A DNA stretch of 64,000 nt from Ancylobacter novellus DSM 506 (GTDB lineage: Bacteria > Pseudomonadota > Alphaproteobacteria > Rhizobiales > Xanthobacteraceae). This document shows positions 46,662 through 56,011 of this stretch, in pieces. The notes beneath the pieces are model-generated. The model did no database searches. It was given only the letters and a program-made list of their open reading frames with translations, and had not been told where the DNA came from. Where the stretch lies: the NCBI RefSeq assembly GCF_000092925.1, contig NC_014217.1, positions 1,674,001 to 1,738,000 of the forward strand. Direction: 5' to 3'. The stretch's first letter is position 1, and each line of letters starts with the position of its first letter. The position numbers and the translations under genes were made by a program.

Positions 46662-47198
46662 TTACATCCCCGGCCGGAAGTTGGTGGCGTTGAAGATCTG
46701 GCCGATGAGCGAGACTTCCTGTCCGCCGGTCGGCGTCGAGCGGCTGACGAAGTCGAAGATCTTGCCGTCCTTCAGGCCATAATCGGCGATGCGGGTGACG
46801 CGCTTGTCCTTGGGGTCGAAATAGACCGCGATGACCCGCTGGTCGATGATCTCCGGCCGCAGGAACATGACCTTCTTGGTCTTCTGCGAGATGTAATAGA
46901 ACACCTCGCCGTCCACGGTCGCGATCGTCGAGGGCGTCCCCAGCACCAGCAGCACCTGTTCCTGGCTGGAACCGATGGGAATCTGGTCGAGCGAGCCCGG
47001 CGAGATCACATAGCCGCGCTGCTGCTCGGAGACGAAGCTCGTGGGCTGCCGCGCCAGGCCCATGCTCGCCGTCGCCATCGGCATGTCGCCCGAGCAGGCG
47101 GAAAGGCCGACCGCCGCCACTCCTGCGGCCATAAGCGCGGGCAGGGCGGCGCGGCGGGCGCGGGGCGTTCCCTTTAGCGTCACGCGGATCGGTGCCAT
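46662..47198 (-). CDS. bamE: Outer membrane assembly lipoprotein BamE
   Basis: Small lipoprotein of the BAM complex for outer-membrane protein insertion. The 178 residues begin with a signal and lipobox VAAVGLSAC. The SmpA/OmlA core is present: PGSLDQIPIGSSQEQVLLVLGTPS, then FYYISQKTKKV. The C-terminal extension after QEVSLIGQIF is typical of alphaproteobacteria. It is transcribed divergently from the UQCC-chaperone gene. Confidence 0.9.
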   Translation of the reverse strand: MAPIRVTLKGTPRARRAALPALMAAGVAAVGLSACSGDMPMATASMGLARQPTSFVSEQQRGYVISPGSLDQIPIGSSQEQVLLVLGTPSTIATVDGEVFYYISQKTKKVMFLRPEIIDQRVIAVYFDPKDKRVTRIADYGLKDGKIFDFVSRSTPTGGQEVSLIGQIFNATNFRPGM

Positions 47199-47441
47199 CC
47201 CCTAAAACTCCAAACTCTTTCTTCGGCCGGTCGGCCCTTGCGGGCGCGACGTGGCGCGCGACATGGCAGAAAGCACAGGGCAGGGAGAGAGGCAACCTTG
47301 CGGCCGCCCTGCGGTTGCTCCGCCGGTCCTGCCGGATCGGCGCGACCCGTGGGGTTGCCACCGCCGTCAGCCCGCGCTACCCCGCCAATGCCGGGCGTCG
47401 CCGAGGCGGCGCGGCAGCGGCCACGAAGGCAGGAGCCGTCC

Positions 47442-48008
47442 ATGATTCTGCGCTTTTTCCGTCGGAACGACGGAAACGAGACCATTCAGCGGCTCTATGG
47501 CGCGATCGTGGCGCGATCGCGTGATCCGGCATTCTATACGGATTACAACGTGCCCGACAGCATCGAGGGTCGGTTCGAGATGATCCTCGCCCATGCCTTC
47601 CTGCTGTTTCATCGGCTGAAGAGCGAGGACGAGGATCGCCGCGCGCTCGGCCAGCGGGTGTTCGACGCCTTCTGCACCGATATGGACGCCAATCTGCGCG
47701 AGATGGGCGTGGGCGACCTCACCGTGCCCAAGAAGATGAAGAAGGTGGCGAAAGCCTTCTATGGCCGCATCGGCGCCTATGAGCCGCCGGTGGATGCGGG
47801 CGACGCCGGTGCCCTCGCCGACGCGGTGCTGCGCAACGTCTACGCCTCGAAGGAGGAGGCGGCGCTTCAAGCGCGGGCGCTGGCGACCTATATGATGGAG
47901 GCGGCCGGCGCGCTGAAGGATGTGCCCTTCGCGACCTTTGCGGGTGGCGCGTTCCCGCTGCCGTCGCCGGCCGGCGCCACCTCGAATTCAACGGAGACCA
48001 TGCCATGA
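47442..48008 (+). CDS. Ubiquinol-cytochrome c chaperone family protein
   Basis: A 188-residue homologue of Cbp3/UQCC1 (PF03981), which helps assemble the cytochrome bc1 complex. YTDYNVPDSIEGRFEMILAH and LGQRVFDAFCTDMDANLREM are recognisable, as is VPKKMKKVAKAFYGRI. AGGAGCC precedes the ATG. The stop overlaps the DUF177 gene (ATGA). A bc1 role for the bacterial protein is by homology. Confidence 0.88.
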   Translation: MILRFFRRNDGNETIQRLYGAIVARSRDPAFYTDYNVPDSIEGRFEMILAHAFLLFHRLKSEDEDRRALGQRVFDAFCTDMDANLREMGVGDLTVPKKMKKVAKAFYGRIGAYEPPVDAGDAGALADAVLRNVYASKEEAALQARALATYMMEAAGALKDVPFATFAGGAFPLPSPAGATSNSTETMP

Positions 48009-48556
48009 CGGATGCTTCCCCGGACACCTCGCCCCTGTCCCAGCCCATCCTCGTGGCGAGCCTTCCGGACGACGGGCTGACCGTGAAGATCGCGCCCGAC
48101 GCGCAGGTGCGGGCGGCGCTTGCGGAAGATTTCGGCATTCCCGGCATTCCCGCGCTCACCGCGCAGGTGACGCTGGTGCCGGGCCGAAAGGGCTCCGTGC
48201 ATGTCACCGGCCATATCGATGCCGTGGTGACGCAAACCTGCGTGGTGACGCTGGAGGATTTCGACGCGCCGGTGTCGGAGGACATCGACCTCACCTTCGC
48301 CCCGGAGGACCAGCTGCCGGAGGTTCGCCCCGGCGCCGAGATCGACGTCACCGAGCTCGACATCCCCGATCCGCTGGTCGACGGGACCGTCGATGTCGGC
48401 GCCGTGGTGGCGGAGTTCCTCGCGCTGGGTCTCGATCCCTATCCCCGCAAGCCGGGTGCCGCGTTCAAGGGGCCAGACGAGCCGGGCCCGGAGCAGGCCT
48501 CGCCCTTCGCCGCCCTGTCGCGGCTGCGCGGAGGGGGTGGAGAGGGCGCGAAATAG
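48005..48556 (+). CDS. DUF177/YceD-family protein
   Basis: A 183-residue member of the YceD family (PF02620), linked to large-subunit rRNA accumulation. The region VTQTCVVTLEDFDAPV holds the conserved TC motif and LDPYPRKPG is the family end motif. In many bacteria yceD is followed by rpmF and plsX. Here plsX follows directly and rpmF is absent. Confidence 0.85.
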   Translation: MTDASPDTSPLSQPILVASLPDDGLTVKIAPDAQVRAALAEDFGIPGIPALTAQVTLVPGRKGSVHVTGHIDAVVTQTCVVTLEDFDAPVSEDIDLTFAPEDQLPEVRPGAEIDVTELDIPDPLVDGTVDVGAVVAEFLALGLDPYPRKPGAAFKGPDEPGPEQASPFAALSRLRGGGGEGAK

Positions 48557-48674
48557 CCGCGCTCGCCTGCTAATATGCAGGACGCTATTGTCATGACCGC
48601 TCATCTGGGGCATGCCGTCTGCGCCGCCGCGGCATCCTCGTCGCAGTACCCACGTCCGTGAGACCCGCCGCTCA

Positions 48675-49751
48675 ATGTCCTCGACCGTCCGAATAGCGCT
48701 CGACGTCATGGGCGGTGATCACGGCCCGGACGTCGTCCTGCCGGGCGCGGAGATCGCGCTGACGCGGCACCCGGACATCACCTATCTCCTTTTCGGCGAC
48801 GCCAAGCGGATCAACGAGATCCTCGCGCGCCACCCGCGCCTCGCCGCCACCAGCCGGGTGGTGCACACCGATGTGGTCGTGCAGATGGACGACAAGCCGA
48901 GCCAGGCGCTGCGGCGCGGCCGGCGCGTCTCCTCCATGTGGAAGGCGATCGACGCGGTGCATGTCGGCGAGGCCGACTGCGCCGTCTCCGCCGGAAATAC
49001 CGGCGCGCTGATGGCCATGGCCAAGGTGAACCTCAAGACCATGGCGGGCATCAGCCGCCCGGCTATCGCCTGCCTTTGGCCGACCGCCAAGGGCGAGAGC
49101 GTGGTGCTCGACGTCGGCGCTTCCATCGGCGCCACCGCGCAGCATCTGGTCGATATGGCGGTGATGGGCGCGGCCATGGCGCGCATCGTCTTCGACATCG
49201 AGCGCCCGACCGTCGGCCTGCTCAATATCGGCGTCGAAGAGATCAAGGGCGTCGAGGAGGTCAAGGAAGCCGCCGCCGCCCTGCGCGAGGCGGAGCATGC
49301 CGGGCTCGCCTACAAAGGCTTCGTCGAGGGCGACGACATCGGCCGCGGCACTGTCGATGTGGTGGTGACCGAGGGCTTCTCCGGCAACATCGCGCTCAAG
49401 ACCGCCGAGGGCACGGCCAAGCAGGTGGCGGACTATCTGCGCGGCGCCATCAACCGAAGCTGGATGGCGAAGCTCGGCTATCTGCTCGCCCGCGGCGCCT
49501 TCCACGCGTTGCGCGAGAAGCTCGACCCGCGCAAGTCCAATGGCGGCGTGTTCCTCGGCCTCAACGGCGTCGTCATCAAGAGCCATGGCGGCACCGATGC
49601 CGAAGGCTTCGCCTCGGCGGTCGACATCGGCTACGACATGGTCCGCTACAGGCTGCTGTCCCGCATCGAGGCGGGCATGAATGATCGTCCGCAGGTCGGC
49701 GCCAGCGCCGCCGCGGATGCGGTTTCCGACGAGTTGCAGGTTTCATCGTGA
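48675..49751 (+). CDS. plsX: Phosphate acyltransferase PlsX
   Basis: Makes acyl-phosphate from acyl-ACP for the first step of phospholipid synthesis. The 358 residues open [20 protein letters not shown] and contain [12 protein letters not shown] and [18 protein letters not shown]. The start MSSTVRI matches homologues; the upstream frame is not conserved in sense. The stop overlaps the fabH GTG start (GTGA), so lipid enzymes are coupled. Confidence 0.95.
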   Translation: MSSTVRIALDVMGGDHGPDVVLPGAEIALTRHPDITYLLFGDAKRINEILARHPRLAATSRVVHTDVVVQMDDKPSQALRRGRRVSSMWKAIDAVHVGEADCAVSAGNTGALMAMAKVNLKTMAGISRPAIACLWPTAKGESVVLDVGASIGATAQHLVDMAVMGAAMARIVFDIERPTVGLLNIGVEEIKGVEEVKEAAAALREAEHAGLAYKGFVEGDDIGRGTVDVVVTEGFSGNIALKTAEGTAKQVADYLRGAINRSWMAKLGYLLARGAFHALREKLDPRKSNGGVFLGLNGVVIKSHGGTDAEGFASAVDIGYDMVRYRLLSRIEAGMNDRPQVGASAAADAVSDELQVSS

Positions 49752-50719
49752 GTGCTATCCGTTCCGTGGTGCGCGGCGTCGGCGCCTATCTGCCCGCGCG
49801 CATGCTGACCAATGCCGACCTCGCCTTGATGGTCGATACTTCCGACGAATGGATCGTCCAGCGCACCGGCATCCGCACGCGCCACATCGCCGCCGACAAC
49901 GAGGTCACTTCCGATCTCGCGCTGGCGGCGGCCCGCGCGGCATTGGCCGATGCCGGGCTCGAGCCTGGTGACATCGACCTCATCGTGCTGGCCACCTCGA
50001 CGCCGGACAACACCTTCCCGGCGACGGCGGTGAGCGTGCAGGCCGGCCTCGGCATCACCCATGGCGCCGCCTTCGACCTGCAGGCGGTGTGCTCGGGTTT
50101 CGTCTTCGCGCTGGCGACCGCCGACAACTTCCTGAAGTCCGGCGCCTACAAGCGCTGCCTCGTCATCGGCGCCGAGACCTTCTCGCGCATCCTCGACTGG
50201 TCGGACCGCACCACCTGCGTGCTGTTCGGTGACGGCGCCGGCGCGATGGTGCTGGAGGCGGCGACGGACGGCGCCGACGGGCGCGGCGTGCTCACCACCC
50301 ATCTGCGCTCGGACGGTCGGCACAAGAACAAGCTCTATGTCGACGGCGGCGTCTCCTCGACCCGCAGCGTCGGTTTCCTGCGCATGGAAGGCCGGGAAGT
50401 GTTCCGCCATGCGGTCGGCATGATCACCGACGTGATCACGGACGCCTTCGACGCCACCGGCGAGAGCGCGCAGACGATCGACTGGTTCGTGCCGCACCAG
50501 GCCAACCGCCGCATCATCGACGCCAGTGCCGTCAAGCTCGGAATCGCGCCCGAGAAGGTGGTCATCACCGTCGACCAGCATGGCAACACGTCGGCCGCCT
50601 CCATCCCGCTGGCGCTGGCGGCAGCCCATGCCGACGGACGCATAAAGAAGGGCGATCTGGTGCTTCTGGAGGCCATGGGCGGCGGCTTCACCTGGGGATC
50701 GGCACTGATCCGCTGGTAA
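49748..50719 (+). CDS. fabH: Beta-ketoacyl-ACP synthase III
   Basis: Condenses acetyl-CoA with malonyl-ACP to begin fatty-acid synthesis. The 323 residues include the full Cys-His-Asn triad: C115 in QAVCSGF, H250 in VPHQANRR and N280 in [12 protein letters not shown] start. The order plsX-fabH-ihfA-merR is standard in this class. Confidence 0.96.
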   Translation: MSAIRSVVRGVGAYLPARMLTNADLALMVDTSDEWIVQRTGIRTRHIAADNEVTSDLALAAARAALADAGLEPGDIDLIVLATSTPDNTFPATAVSVQAGLGITHGAAFDLQAVCSGFVFALATADNFLKSGAYKRCLVIGAETFSRILDWSDRTTCVLFGDGAGAMVLEAATDGADGRGVLTTHLRSDGRHKNKLYVDGGVSSTRSVGFLRMEGREVFRHAVGMITDVITDAFDATGESAQTIDWFVPHQANRRIIDASAVKLGIAPEKVVITVDQHGNTSAASIPLALAAAHADGRIKKGDLVLLEAMGGGFTWGSALIRW

Positions 50720-50812
50720 TGCACGCATCGCGCGCGACGAGCCGTTGACCGGCGGCAGCGACGGCGCCTAGTTTGACGTGGGGAAATAGGCGGACGGAAC
50801 GGGGAGACGGCA

Positions 50813-51118
50813 ATGTCGGGTCGCACCATAACGCGCGCCGATCTGTGCGAAGCGGTTTATCAGCGCGTCGGTCTGTCGCGCACCGAATCGGCGGCTCTCG
50901 TCGAAACGGTGCTGTCGGAGATCGCTGACTGCGTCGCCCGGGGCGAGACGGTAAAGCTGTCCTCCTTCGGCTCCTTCGTGGTGCGCCAGAAGGGCGAGCG
51001 CATCGGCCGCAATCCGAAGACCGGCGAAGAGGTGCCGATCGCGCCGCGCCGGGTCATGGTGTTCAAGCCGTCGAACATCCTCAAGCAGCAAATCAACGGC
51101 GAAACGCCCGAAGCCTGA
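50813..51118 (+). CDS. ihfA: Integration host factor subunit alpha
   Basis: Nucleoid-associated protein that bends DNA as a heterodimer with IhfB. The 101 residues have [20 protein letters not shown] and the DNA-binding beta-arm segment [20 protein letters not shown] with the conserved proline. GGGGAGAC precedes the ATG. A MerR gene follows 38 bases later, a pairing found in many alphaproteobacteria. Confidence 0.95.
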   Translation: MSGRTITRADLCEAVYQRVGLSRTESAALVETVLSEIADCVARGETVKLSSFGSFVVRQKGERIGRNPKTGEEVPIAPRRVMVFKPSNILKQQINGETPEA

Positions 51119-51156
51119 GCGAACACCGAGCGTAGCGGAATCTGGAGCAGCCGAGC

Positions 51157-51942
51157 GTGGAGAAAGGCCCCGACGCCTTCCGCACGATCAGCGAGGTCGC
51201 CGATGATCTCGACCTGCCGCAGCATGTGCTGCGGTTCTGGGAGACGCGGTTCCCGCAGATCCGTCCGCTGAAGCGCGGCGGCGGCAGGCGCTATTATCGC
51301 CCCGACGACGTCGAGCTGCTGCGCGGCATCCGCCATCTGCTCTACGGGGAGGGCTACACCATCCGCGGCGTGCAGCGCATCCTCAAGGAGGAGGGCCCGC
51401 GCTACGTCCAGGCGATCTGGCGCGACGCCGAGGCGGACGCCCGCGAGGCCGAGCAGATCGAGGCCGGGGAGGCCCTGCGCCATGAGCCGGCAGATGCCGG
51501 TCAGCGGGGAGCGTTTAGCGGCATACTGAATCTGCTGCCGAACCGTCCGCGCGAGGCTGAGGAGCCGCAAGCCCGGCGCGCGCGTCGGCGGCCGGACGAC
51601 GAGGCGGACTATCTCGAGCTGCCGCTGCCTGACGTGGAGCCGCAGGAAAACCCGGTGCGGCAGGAGCCGCGGCCGGAGCCTCCGCAACACGAGCCGCGCG
51701 AAGGGAGGCAGGGCTTTCCGTTCCGCGCCGTGGCGCCGGAGCCGGTGGAAGACGACCGTACGGATGCGGCCGATTACGTCCCCGAGCGCGCGCGCCCGGC
51801 GATGCCGTTCCGTCCGGTGGATGATGGTCTGCCGGAAAGCCCGGCGCTCAGCGGTGACGACCGCCATCGGCTGCAGGCGGCGCTGCAGGAGCTGCAGGAC
51901 TGCCAGCGCATCCTCGATGCGGCGCGCGACCGGGAAGACTGA
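51157..51942 (+). CDS. MerR-family transcriptional regulator with long disordered tail
   Basis: Residues 5-80 form a MerR winged helix: [20 protein letters not shown], then [26 protein letters not shown]. This group has a W-E-T-R-F-P-Q segment and no metal-ligand motifs. The remaining 180 residues are rich in Glu, Pro and Arg and predicted disordered, ending in a short helix ([17 protein letters not shown]). 261 residues, GTG start. Function of this ihfA-linked regulator is not established. Confidence 0.88.
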   Translation: MEKGPDAFRTISEVADDLDLPQHVLRFWETRFPQIRPLKRGGGRRYYRPDDVELLRGIRHLLYGEGYTIRGVQRILKEEGPRYVQAIWRDAEADAREAEQIEAGEALRHEPADAGQRGAFSGILNLLPNRPREAEEPQARRARRRPDDEADYLELPLPDVEPQENPVRQEPRPEPPQHEPREGRQGFPFRAVAPEPVEDDRTDAADYVPERARPAMPFRPVDDGLPESPALSGDDRHRLQAALQELQDCQRILDAARDRED

Positions 51943-51997
51943 GCGCGCTTCCCGGTCCACGCATTTCGGCGGATGGCGTGTCGGCGCGTGAGGCGCC

Positions 51998-52447
51998 TCA
52001 GTCGACCACCGCGATCTCGACCCTGGCGACGCCGCGCTTGCGGAAACCGAGCTGGTCCGCTGCGGCGGTCGACACGTCGATGATCCTGCCCCTGATGAAA
52101 GGCCCGCGATCGTTGATCCGCACCACCACCGAGCGGCCATTGGCCTTGTTGGTGACGCGAACCCGCGTGTTGAAGGGCAGATTGCGATGCGCGGCGGTCA
52201 TCGCCTGCCCGGTGTGCCGCTCGCCATTGGCGGTGCGGCCGCTATAGCCGTAATACGACGCCATGCCGGTCGTCGCGTAATTGCTTTTCTTTGTGTCAGC
52301 GAAAGCAGCATTGCCGCCGGTGATAAAGATAATCCCCGCCGCGAGTGCCGCGCCGGTGACCTTTCCCACTCCCCAAGCCGTCAATACCTTCGTCCTTCTC
52401 CTGTTGCATCGCGCGTTCGTGATGGAAAGGAATTGGGGCGAGGTCAT
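51998..52447 (-). CDS. RlpA-like double-psi beta-barrel exported protein
   Basis: An exported 3D/DPBB-domain protein similar to the septal RlpA family, which cleaves or binds denuded glycan strands. The core ATTGMASYYGYSGRTANGERH, FNTRVRVTNKANGRSVVVRI and the NDRGPF motif are present. No SPOR domain follows, so it is the short form. A hydrophobic signal (AALAAGIIFITGGNAAFA) precedes the core. The start is uncertain: ATG gives a 30-residue n-region, while a TTG at 52384 just before LTAWGVGK has nearby AGGAG and GAAGG. Confidence 0.8.
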   Translation of the reverse strand: MTSPQFLSITNARCNRRRTKVLTAWGVGKVTGAALAAGIIFITGGNAAFADTKKSNYATTGMASYYGYSGRTANGERHTGQAMTAAHRNLPFNTRVRVTNKANGRSVVVRINDRGPFIRGRIIDVSTAAADQLGFRKRGVARVEIAVVD

Positions 52448-52759
52448 CACGACAATGTGGCTATAAGTTGAACCGGCGGACGGTCTCGTGGCATGCAGGA
52501 TAAGAAATATCGCCAGCATAGATGACCTAATCTTGCCTTGCCGTCCAAGTTGATCCGCACGATTTCATCTTGCGCGTCCGACCTCTAGCCAGCGCCTTAA
52601 AGGTTTGATTTTCCACGCATTGGACATCTCTGCGAGAGGTAATTCGGATTGCTGTCGAGCGCTTCGGCCGTATGGCCTACGTCAAAAGCCGAGATGGATT
52701 TCGCCCCGTCGCCGGTGCTATGAGCGCGGCGGACGAGGTCGGATGCGAGGAGCGTGAGG
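52448..52759. other. Divergent intergenic region, RlpA-like gene to ALDH gene
   Basis: About 312 bases with lower GC than the coding sequence. A TCTCTGCGAGAGG hairpin lies near 52628. GAGGAGCGTGAGG at the end is the ALDH ribosome site. I see no small gene or ncRNA family. Confidence 0.5.
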
Positions 52760-54304
52760 ATGGCGACGAAAGAGACGCGCGGGGCGCTGAGGCCGGTCGC
52801 GGAAGAGGTCACGCAGCTCCTGCGCGCCCTCGGCGTGCCGGATTCGAGCTGGCGCAGCGGCACCCGCCCGGTGCGCTCGCCGATCACCGGCGAGGAGGTC
52901 GCGCGCATCGCCGAGGCCGGCGCCGACGATGTCGCCCACGCGGTCGAGCGTTCCGTCGCCGCCTTCGAGGCCTGGCGCAATGTGCCGGCGCCGCGGCGCG
53001 GCGAACTGGTGCGCCTGCTCGGTGAGGAGTTGCGCGCCCACAAGACCGAGCTCGGCCGGCTGGTCACGCTGGAAGCCGGCAAGATCGTCTCCGAGGGCCT
53101 CGGCGAGGTGCAGGAGATGATCGACATCTGCGACTTCGCCGTCGGCCTGTCGCGCCAGCTCTACGGCCTCACCATCGCCTCCGAGCGTCCCGGCCACCGG
53201 ATGATGGAGACCTGGCACCCGGTGGGGCCGGTCGGCATCATCAGCGCCTTCAACTTCCCCGTCGCCGTGTGGTCGTGGAACGCGGCGCTGGCGCTGGTCT
53301 GCGGCAACAGCCTGCTGTGGAAGCCCTCCGAGAAGACCCCGCTCACCGCGCTTGCCGTGCAGGCGCTGTTCGAGCGCGCGGCGGTCGCCTTCGGCGGCGC
53401 CCCGGAAGGCCTGTCGCAGGTGCTGATCGGCGGCGCCGAAGTCGGCGCGGCGCTGACCGACGATTCCCGCGTGCCGGTCGTCTCGGCGACCGGCTCGACC
53501 CGCATGGGCCGCATCGTGAGCGAGCGGGTGGCACGCCGCTTCGGCCGCTCCATCCTCGAGCTCGGCGGCAACAACGCCGCCATCGTCTGCCCCTCGGCCG
53601 ATCTCGACCTCGCGCTGCGGGGCATCGCCTTCGCCGCCATGGGCACGGCCGGCCAGCGCTGCACCACGCTGCGCCGCCTCATCGTCAACGAGGGCGTCTA
53701 CGACACACTGCTGCCGCGCCTCGCCAAGGCCTATGGCTCGGTCGGCATCGGCGACCCGCGCGAGGCCGGCACGCTGATCGGCCCGCTGATCGATCAGGCG
53801 GCGTTTGATGCCATGCAGAAGGCGCTGGAGACCGCGAAGAGGGCCGGCGCCCGCGTGCATGGCGGCGAGCGCGTCCACGCCAAGGAATGGCCGGACGCCT
53901 ATTATGTCCGCCCGGCGCTGGTCGAGCTCGACGAGCAGATCGACCTCGTGAAGCACGAGACCTTCGCGCCGATCCTCTACGTCCTGCGCTGTTCCGGCCT
54001 GCCGGAGGCGATCAAGCTGCACAACGCCGTGCCGCAGGGCCTCTCGTCCTCGATCTTCACCAACGACATGCGCGAGGCGGAGACCTTCATGTCGGCGGAA
54101 GGCTCGGATTGCGGCATCGCCAATGTGAATATCGGCCCGTCCGGTGCGGAGATCGGCGGCGCGTTCGGCGGCGAGAAGGAGACCGGCGGCGGGCGCGAGT
54201 CCGGCTCGGACGCCTGGAAGGCCTATATGCGGCGCGCCACCAACACCATCAACTATTCGCGCCAGCTGCCGCTGGCTCAGGGCGTGTCCTTCGACATCGA
54301 CTGA
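52760..54304 (+). CDS. ALDH7-family aldehyde dehydrogenase (aminoadipate semialdehyde type)
   Basis: NAD-dependent dehydrogenase of 514 residues. The catalytic residues are C301 in AGQRCTTLRR and E267 in LELGGNNA. NVNIGPSGAEIGGAFGGEKE and TGGGRESGSDAWK match antiquitin/ALDH7A1 and bacterial L-aminoadipate-semialdehyde dehydrogenase (AmaB) used in lysine catabolism. A second start six bases upstream (GTG) is less likely. The last 28 bases overlap the convergent nitroreductase gene. Confidence 0.88.
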   Translation: MATKETRGALRPVAEEVTQLLRALGVPDSSWRSGTRPVRSPITGEEVARIAEAGADDVAHAVERSVAAFEAWRNVPAPRRGELVRLLGEELRAHKTELGRLVTLEAGKIVSEGLGEVQEMIDICDFAVGLSRQLYGLTIASERPGHRMMETWHPVGPVGIISAFNFPVAVWSWNAALALVCGNSLLWKPSEKTPLTALAVQALFERAAVAFGGAPEGLSQVLIGGAEVGAALTDDSRVPVVSATGSTRMGRIVSERVARRFGRSILELGGNNAAIVCPSADLDLALRGIAFAAMGTAGQRCTTLRRLIVNEGVYDTLLPRLAKAYGSVGIGDPREAGTLIGPLIDQAAFDAMQKALETAKRAGARVHGGERVHAKEWPDAYYVRPALVELDEQIDLVKHETFAPILYVLRCSGLPEAIKLHNAVPQGLSSSIFTNDMREAETFMSAEGSDCGIANVNIGPSGAEIGGAFGGEKETGGGRESGSDAWKAYMRRATNTINYSRQLPLAQGVSFDID

Positions 54305-54945
54305 TCCGGCGACCAATAGGTCACCACCTCGTCGAGGGCGGGCCTTGGCCTGTCCTCGGCGTGGCGCACCGGCCGGCCGATATGGATGAAGCCGGCGACC
54401 TTCTCACTCCTGCTCAGGCCAAGGAGGGCGGTCGCCTCGGCGTCGCGGCCCGGCCATTTCAGCAGCCATTGCGTGGCGAAGCCGAGCGCCGAGGCCGCCA
54501 CGGTGAGCCCCATGCCGGCTGCGCCGGCCGAGAGCACCTGATTCCACTCCGGCACCTTGGCCGCGGGATCGGGCCGGCTGACCAGCACGACCGTTACCGG
54601 CGCGCGCAGCATGTAGAGCGTCCACATATCGGCCTTGGCGGCCGGCAGGCCGGGATTCTGCCGCGCATAGAGCGCGTCGAGCTTCTCGCCCAGCGTGCGG
54701 CGCGCCTCACCCTGGATCACGACGAAGCGCCACGGCACCAGCCTTCCATGGTCCGGCACGCGGGCGGCGAGGCGCAGCATCCGCTCCAATTCCTGCGGTG
54801 TCGGGCCCGGCTCGACCAGCCCGCGCAGCGGCGCCGAGCGCCGCGTCTCCAGCCGCGCCAGCATCTCGTCGGCCGGCGCGATGTCGAGCGGGGCGGCATC
54901 GTCGAGATCGGGCGGCGGCGGGTGGTTATGGGCGTGGTGGTTCAT
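54277..54945 (-). CDS. YdjA-type nitroreductase family protein
   Basis: FMN-dependent oxidoreductase of 222 residues. ETRRSAPLRGLVEPGP and AARVPDHGRLVPWRFVVI match the small YdjA subgroup, as does QVLSAGAAGMGLTVAASALGF. A short histidine/proline-rich start (MNHHAHNHPPPP) precedes the domain. An ATG five codons upstream is possible. Physiological substrate unknown. Confidence 0.85.
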   Translation of the reverse strand: MNHHAHNHPPPPDLDDAAPLDIAPADEMLARLETRRSAPLRGLVEPGPTPQELERMLRLAARVPDHGRLVPWRFVVIQGEARRTLGEKLDALYARQNPGLPAAKADMWTLYMLRAPVTVVLVSRPDPAAKVPEWNQVLSAGAAGMGLTVAASALGFATQWLLKWPGRDAEATALLGLSRSEKVAGFIHIGRPVRHAEDRPRPALDEVVTYWSPDQSMSKDTP

Positions 54946-55021
54946 GGCGGCGTTCCGCATCGGTCCGGGGACATGAGCCATCATAGGACGCAAACGCGGG
55001 TGTTCGGCACCCTTTGTCGCC

Positions 55022-55239
55022 CTCATCCTGAGGTGTGAGCGGAGCGAACCTTGAAGGATGGTTGTCGGGGATCGGCCGATGCAGCCATCAGAACGTCATC
55101 CCCGGACTTGGCCCGGGGATCCACGACTTGCCGGATCGGCCGAGCCGTGTCGAAGGCGTGGATGGCCGGGCCAAGCCCGGCCATGACGAGGCTCCAAGCG
55201 TCCCGGTTGCGAACTGCGGGCCGGGCACCTCAGGATGAG
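55022..55239. repeat. Dispersed repeat, family B, interrupted by a family A element
   Basis: The ends are inverted: CTCATCCTGAGGTG at the left and CACCTCAGGATGAG at the right. The left arm matches the reverse complement of the right arm of the intact copy at 59014-59118. The middle is replaced by a 93-base family A element (55095-55187). Noncoding. Confidence 0.7.
55095..55187. repeat. Dispersed palindromic repeat, family A (full copy, nested)
   Basis: GTCATCCCCGGACTTGGCCC at the left is the inverted partner of GGCCGGGCCAAGCCCGGCCA at the right, ending ATGAC. The halves continue through GGATCCACG and CGTGGATGG. It lies between the two arms of a family B repeat. Confidence 0.7.
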
Positions 55240-55330
55240 GTTCATCCGGGGGGAGGGACTGCAATCAGCCCAGCCTTGCCGCAACGTCCGCCCGCGCTAC
55301 CTATCGCGACGCCCCGCTGTGGAATGCCCC

Positions 55331-55855
55331 ATGAGCCTCTTCATCCGCATCGTCTTCGCCGTCGCTGCCTGCGCCCTGATGGCGGTCGCCGCCGTGCTGC
55401 TGGTCTATGCGCCCTATGTGGTGATCCGCGACAGTCTGGCGGGGGAAGCGCTGCTCGAATCGCTGCTCGGCGTGGTCGGCTATCTCATCGTCGCCATCGC
55501 CCTGTTCGACGTGGCGAAGTACTTCTTCGAGGAGGAAGTACCCGCCGGGCGCGAGAAACGCACCGCCGCCGATGCGCGGCGCGGGCTCACCAAATTCATC
55601 TCCACCATCATCATCGCGATCTTCCTGGAGGCGCTGGTGCTGGTGTTCGAGACCGCGCGCGATCAGGTATCGGACGTCGTCTATGCCGCGCTGCTGGTGG
55701 TCGCCGGCTGCCTCACGCTGGTGTCGCTCGGCCTGTTCCAGCGCCTCAGCGCCTCGGTGGAGAAGGAGGTCGGTCCCGAGCCCGAGACACCGGAAGCCGG
55801 GGAGGGCGGGACAGACGCCGCGCGTGGCCTTGCATCGCGACCGGCAAATGGCTAG
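55331..55855 (+). CDS. Membrane protein, function unknown
   Basis: A 174-residue protein with four hydrophobic helices (IRIVFAVAACALMAVAAVLL; ESLLGVVGYLIVAIALFDVA; STIIIAIFLEALVLVF; YAALLVVAGCLTLVSLGLF). A charged central loop (EEEVPAGREKRTAADARRG) and a Glu/Pro-rich tail follow. I do not recognise a characterised family. tRNA-Pro lies 20 bases downstream. Confidence 0.75.
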   Translation: MSLFIRIVFAVAACALMAVAAVLLVYAPYVVIRDSLAGEALLESLLGVVGYLIVAIALFDVAKYFFEEEVPAGREKRTAADARRGLTKFISTIIIAIFLEALVLVFETARDQVSDVVYAALLVVAGCLTLVSLGLFQRLSASVEKEVGPEPETPEAGEGGTDAARGLASRPANG

Positions 55856-55875
55856 ACAGGCGAGCCTCGCGGCGT

Positions 55876-55953
55876 CGGAGCGTAGCGCAGTCCGGTTAGC
55901 GCACTAGTCTGGGGGACTAGGGGTCGTGGGTTCGAATCCCGCCGCTCCGACCA
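55876..55953 (+). tRNA. tRNA-Pro (anticodon GGG)
   Basis: The acceptor stem CGGAGCG pairs with CGCTCCG, then ACCA is encoded. The D stem is GCGC/GCGC. The anticodon stem CTAGT/ACTAG closes a 7-base loop with GGG at 55911-55913, reading CCC codons. The T arm GTGGG-TTCGAAT-CCCGC is standard. Confidence 0.95.
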
Positions 55954-56011
55954 TTCCGCCGCCGGCCCTTGCACTTCCGTCTTAACACCGTGGAAACCAT
56001 GAAGGTGCCTA

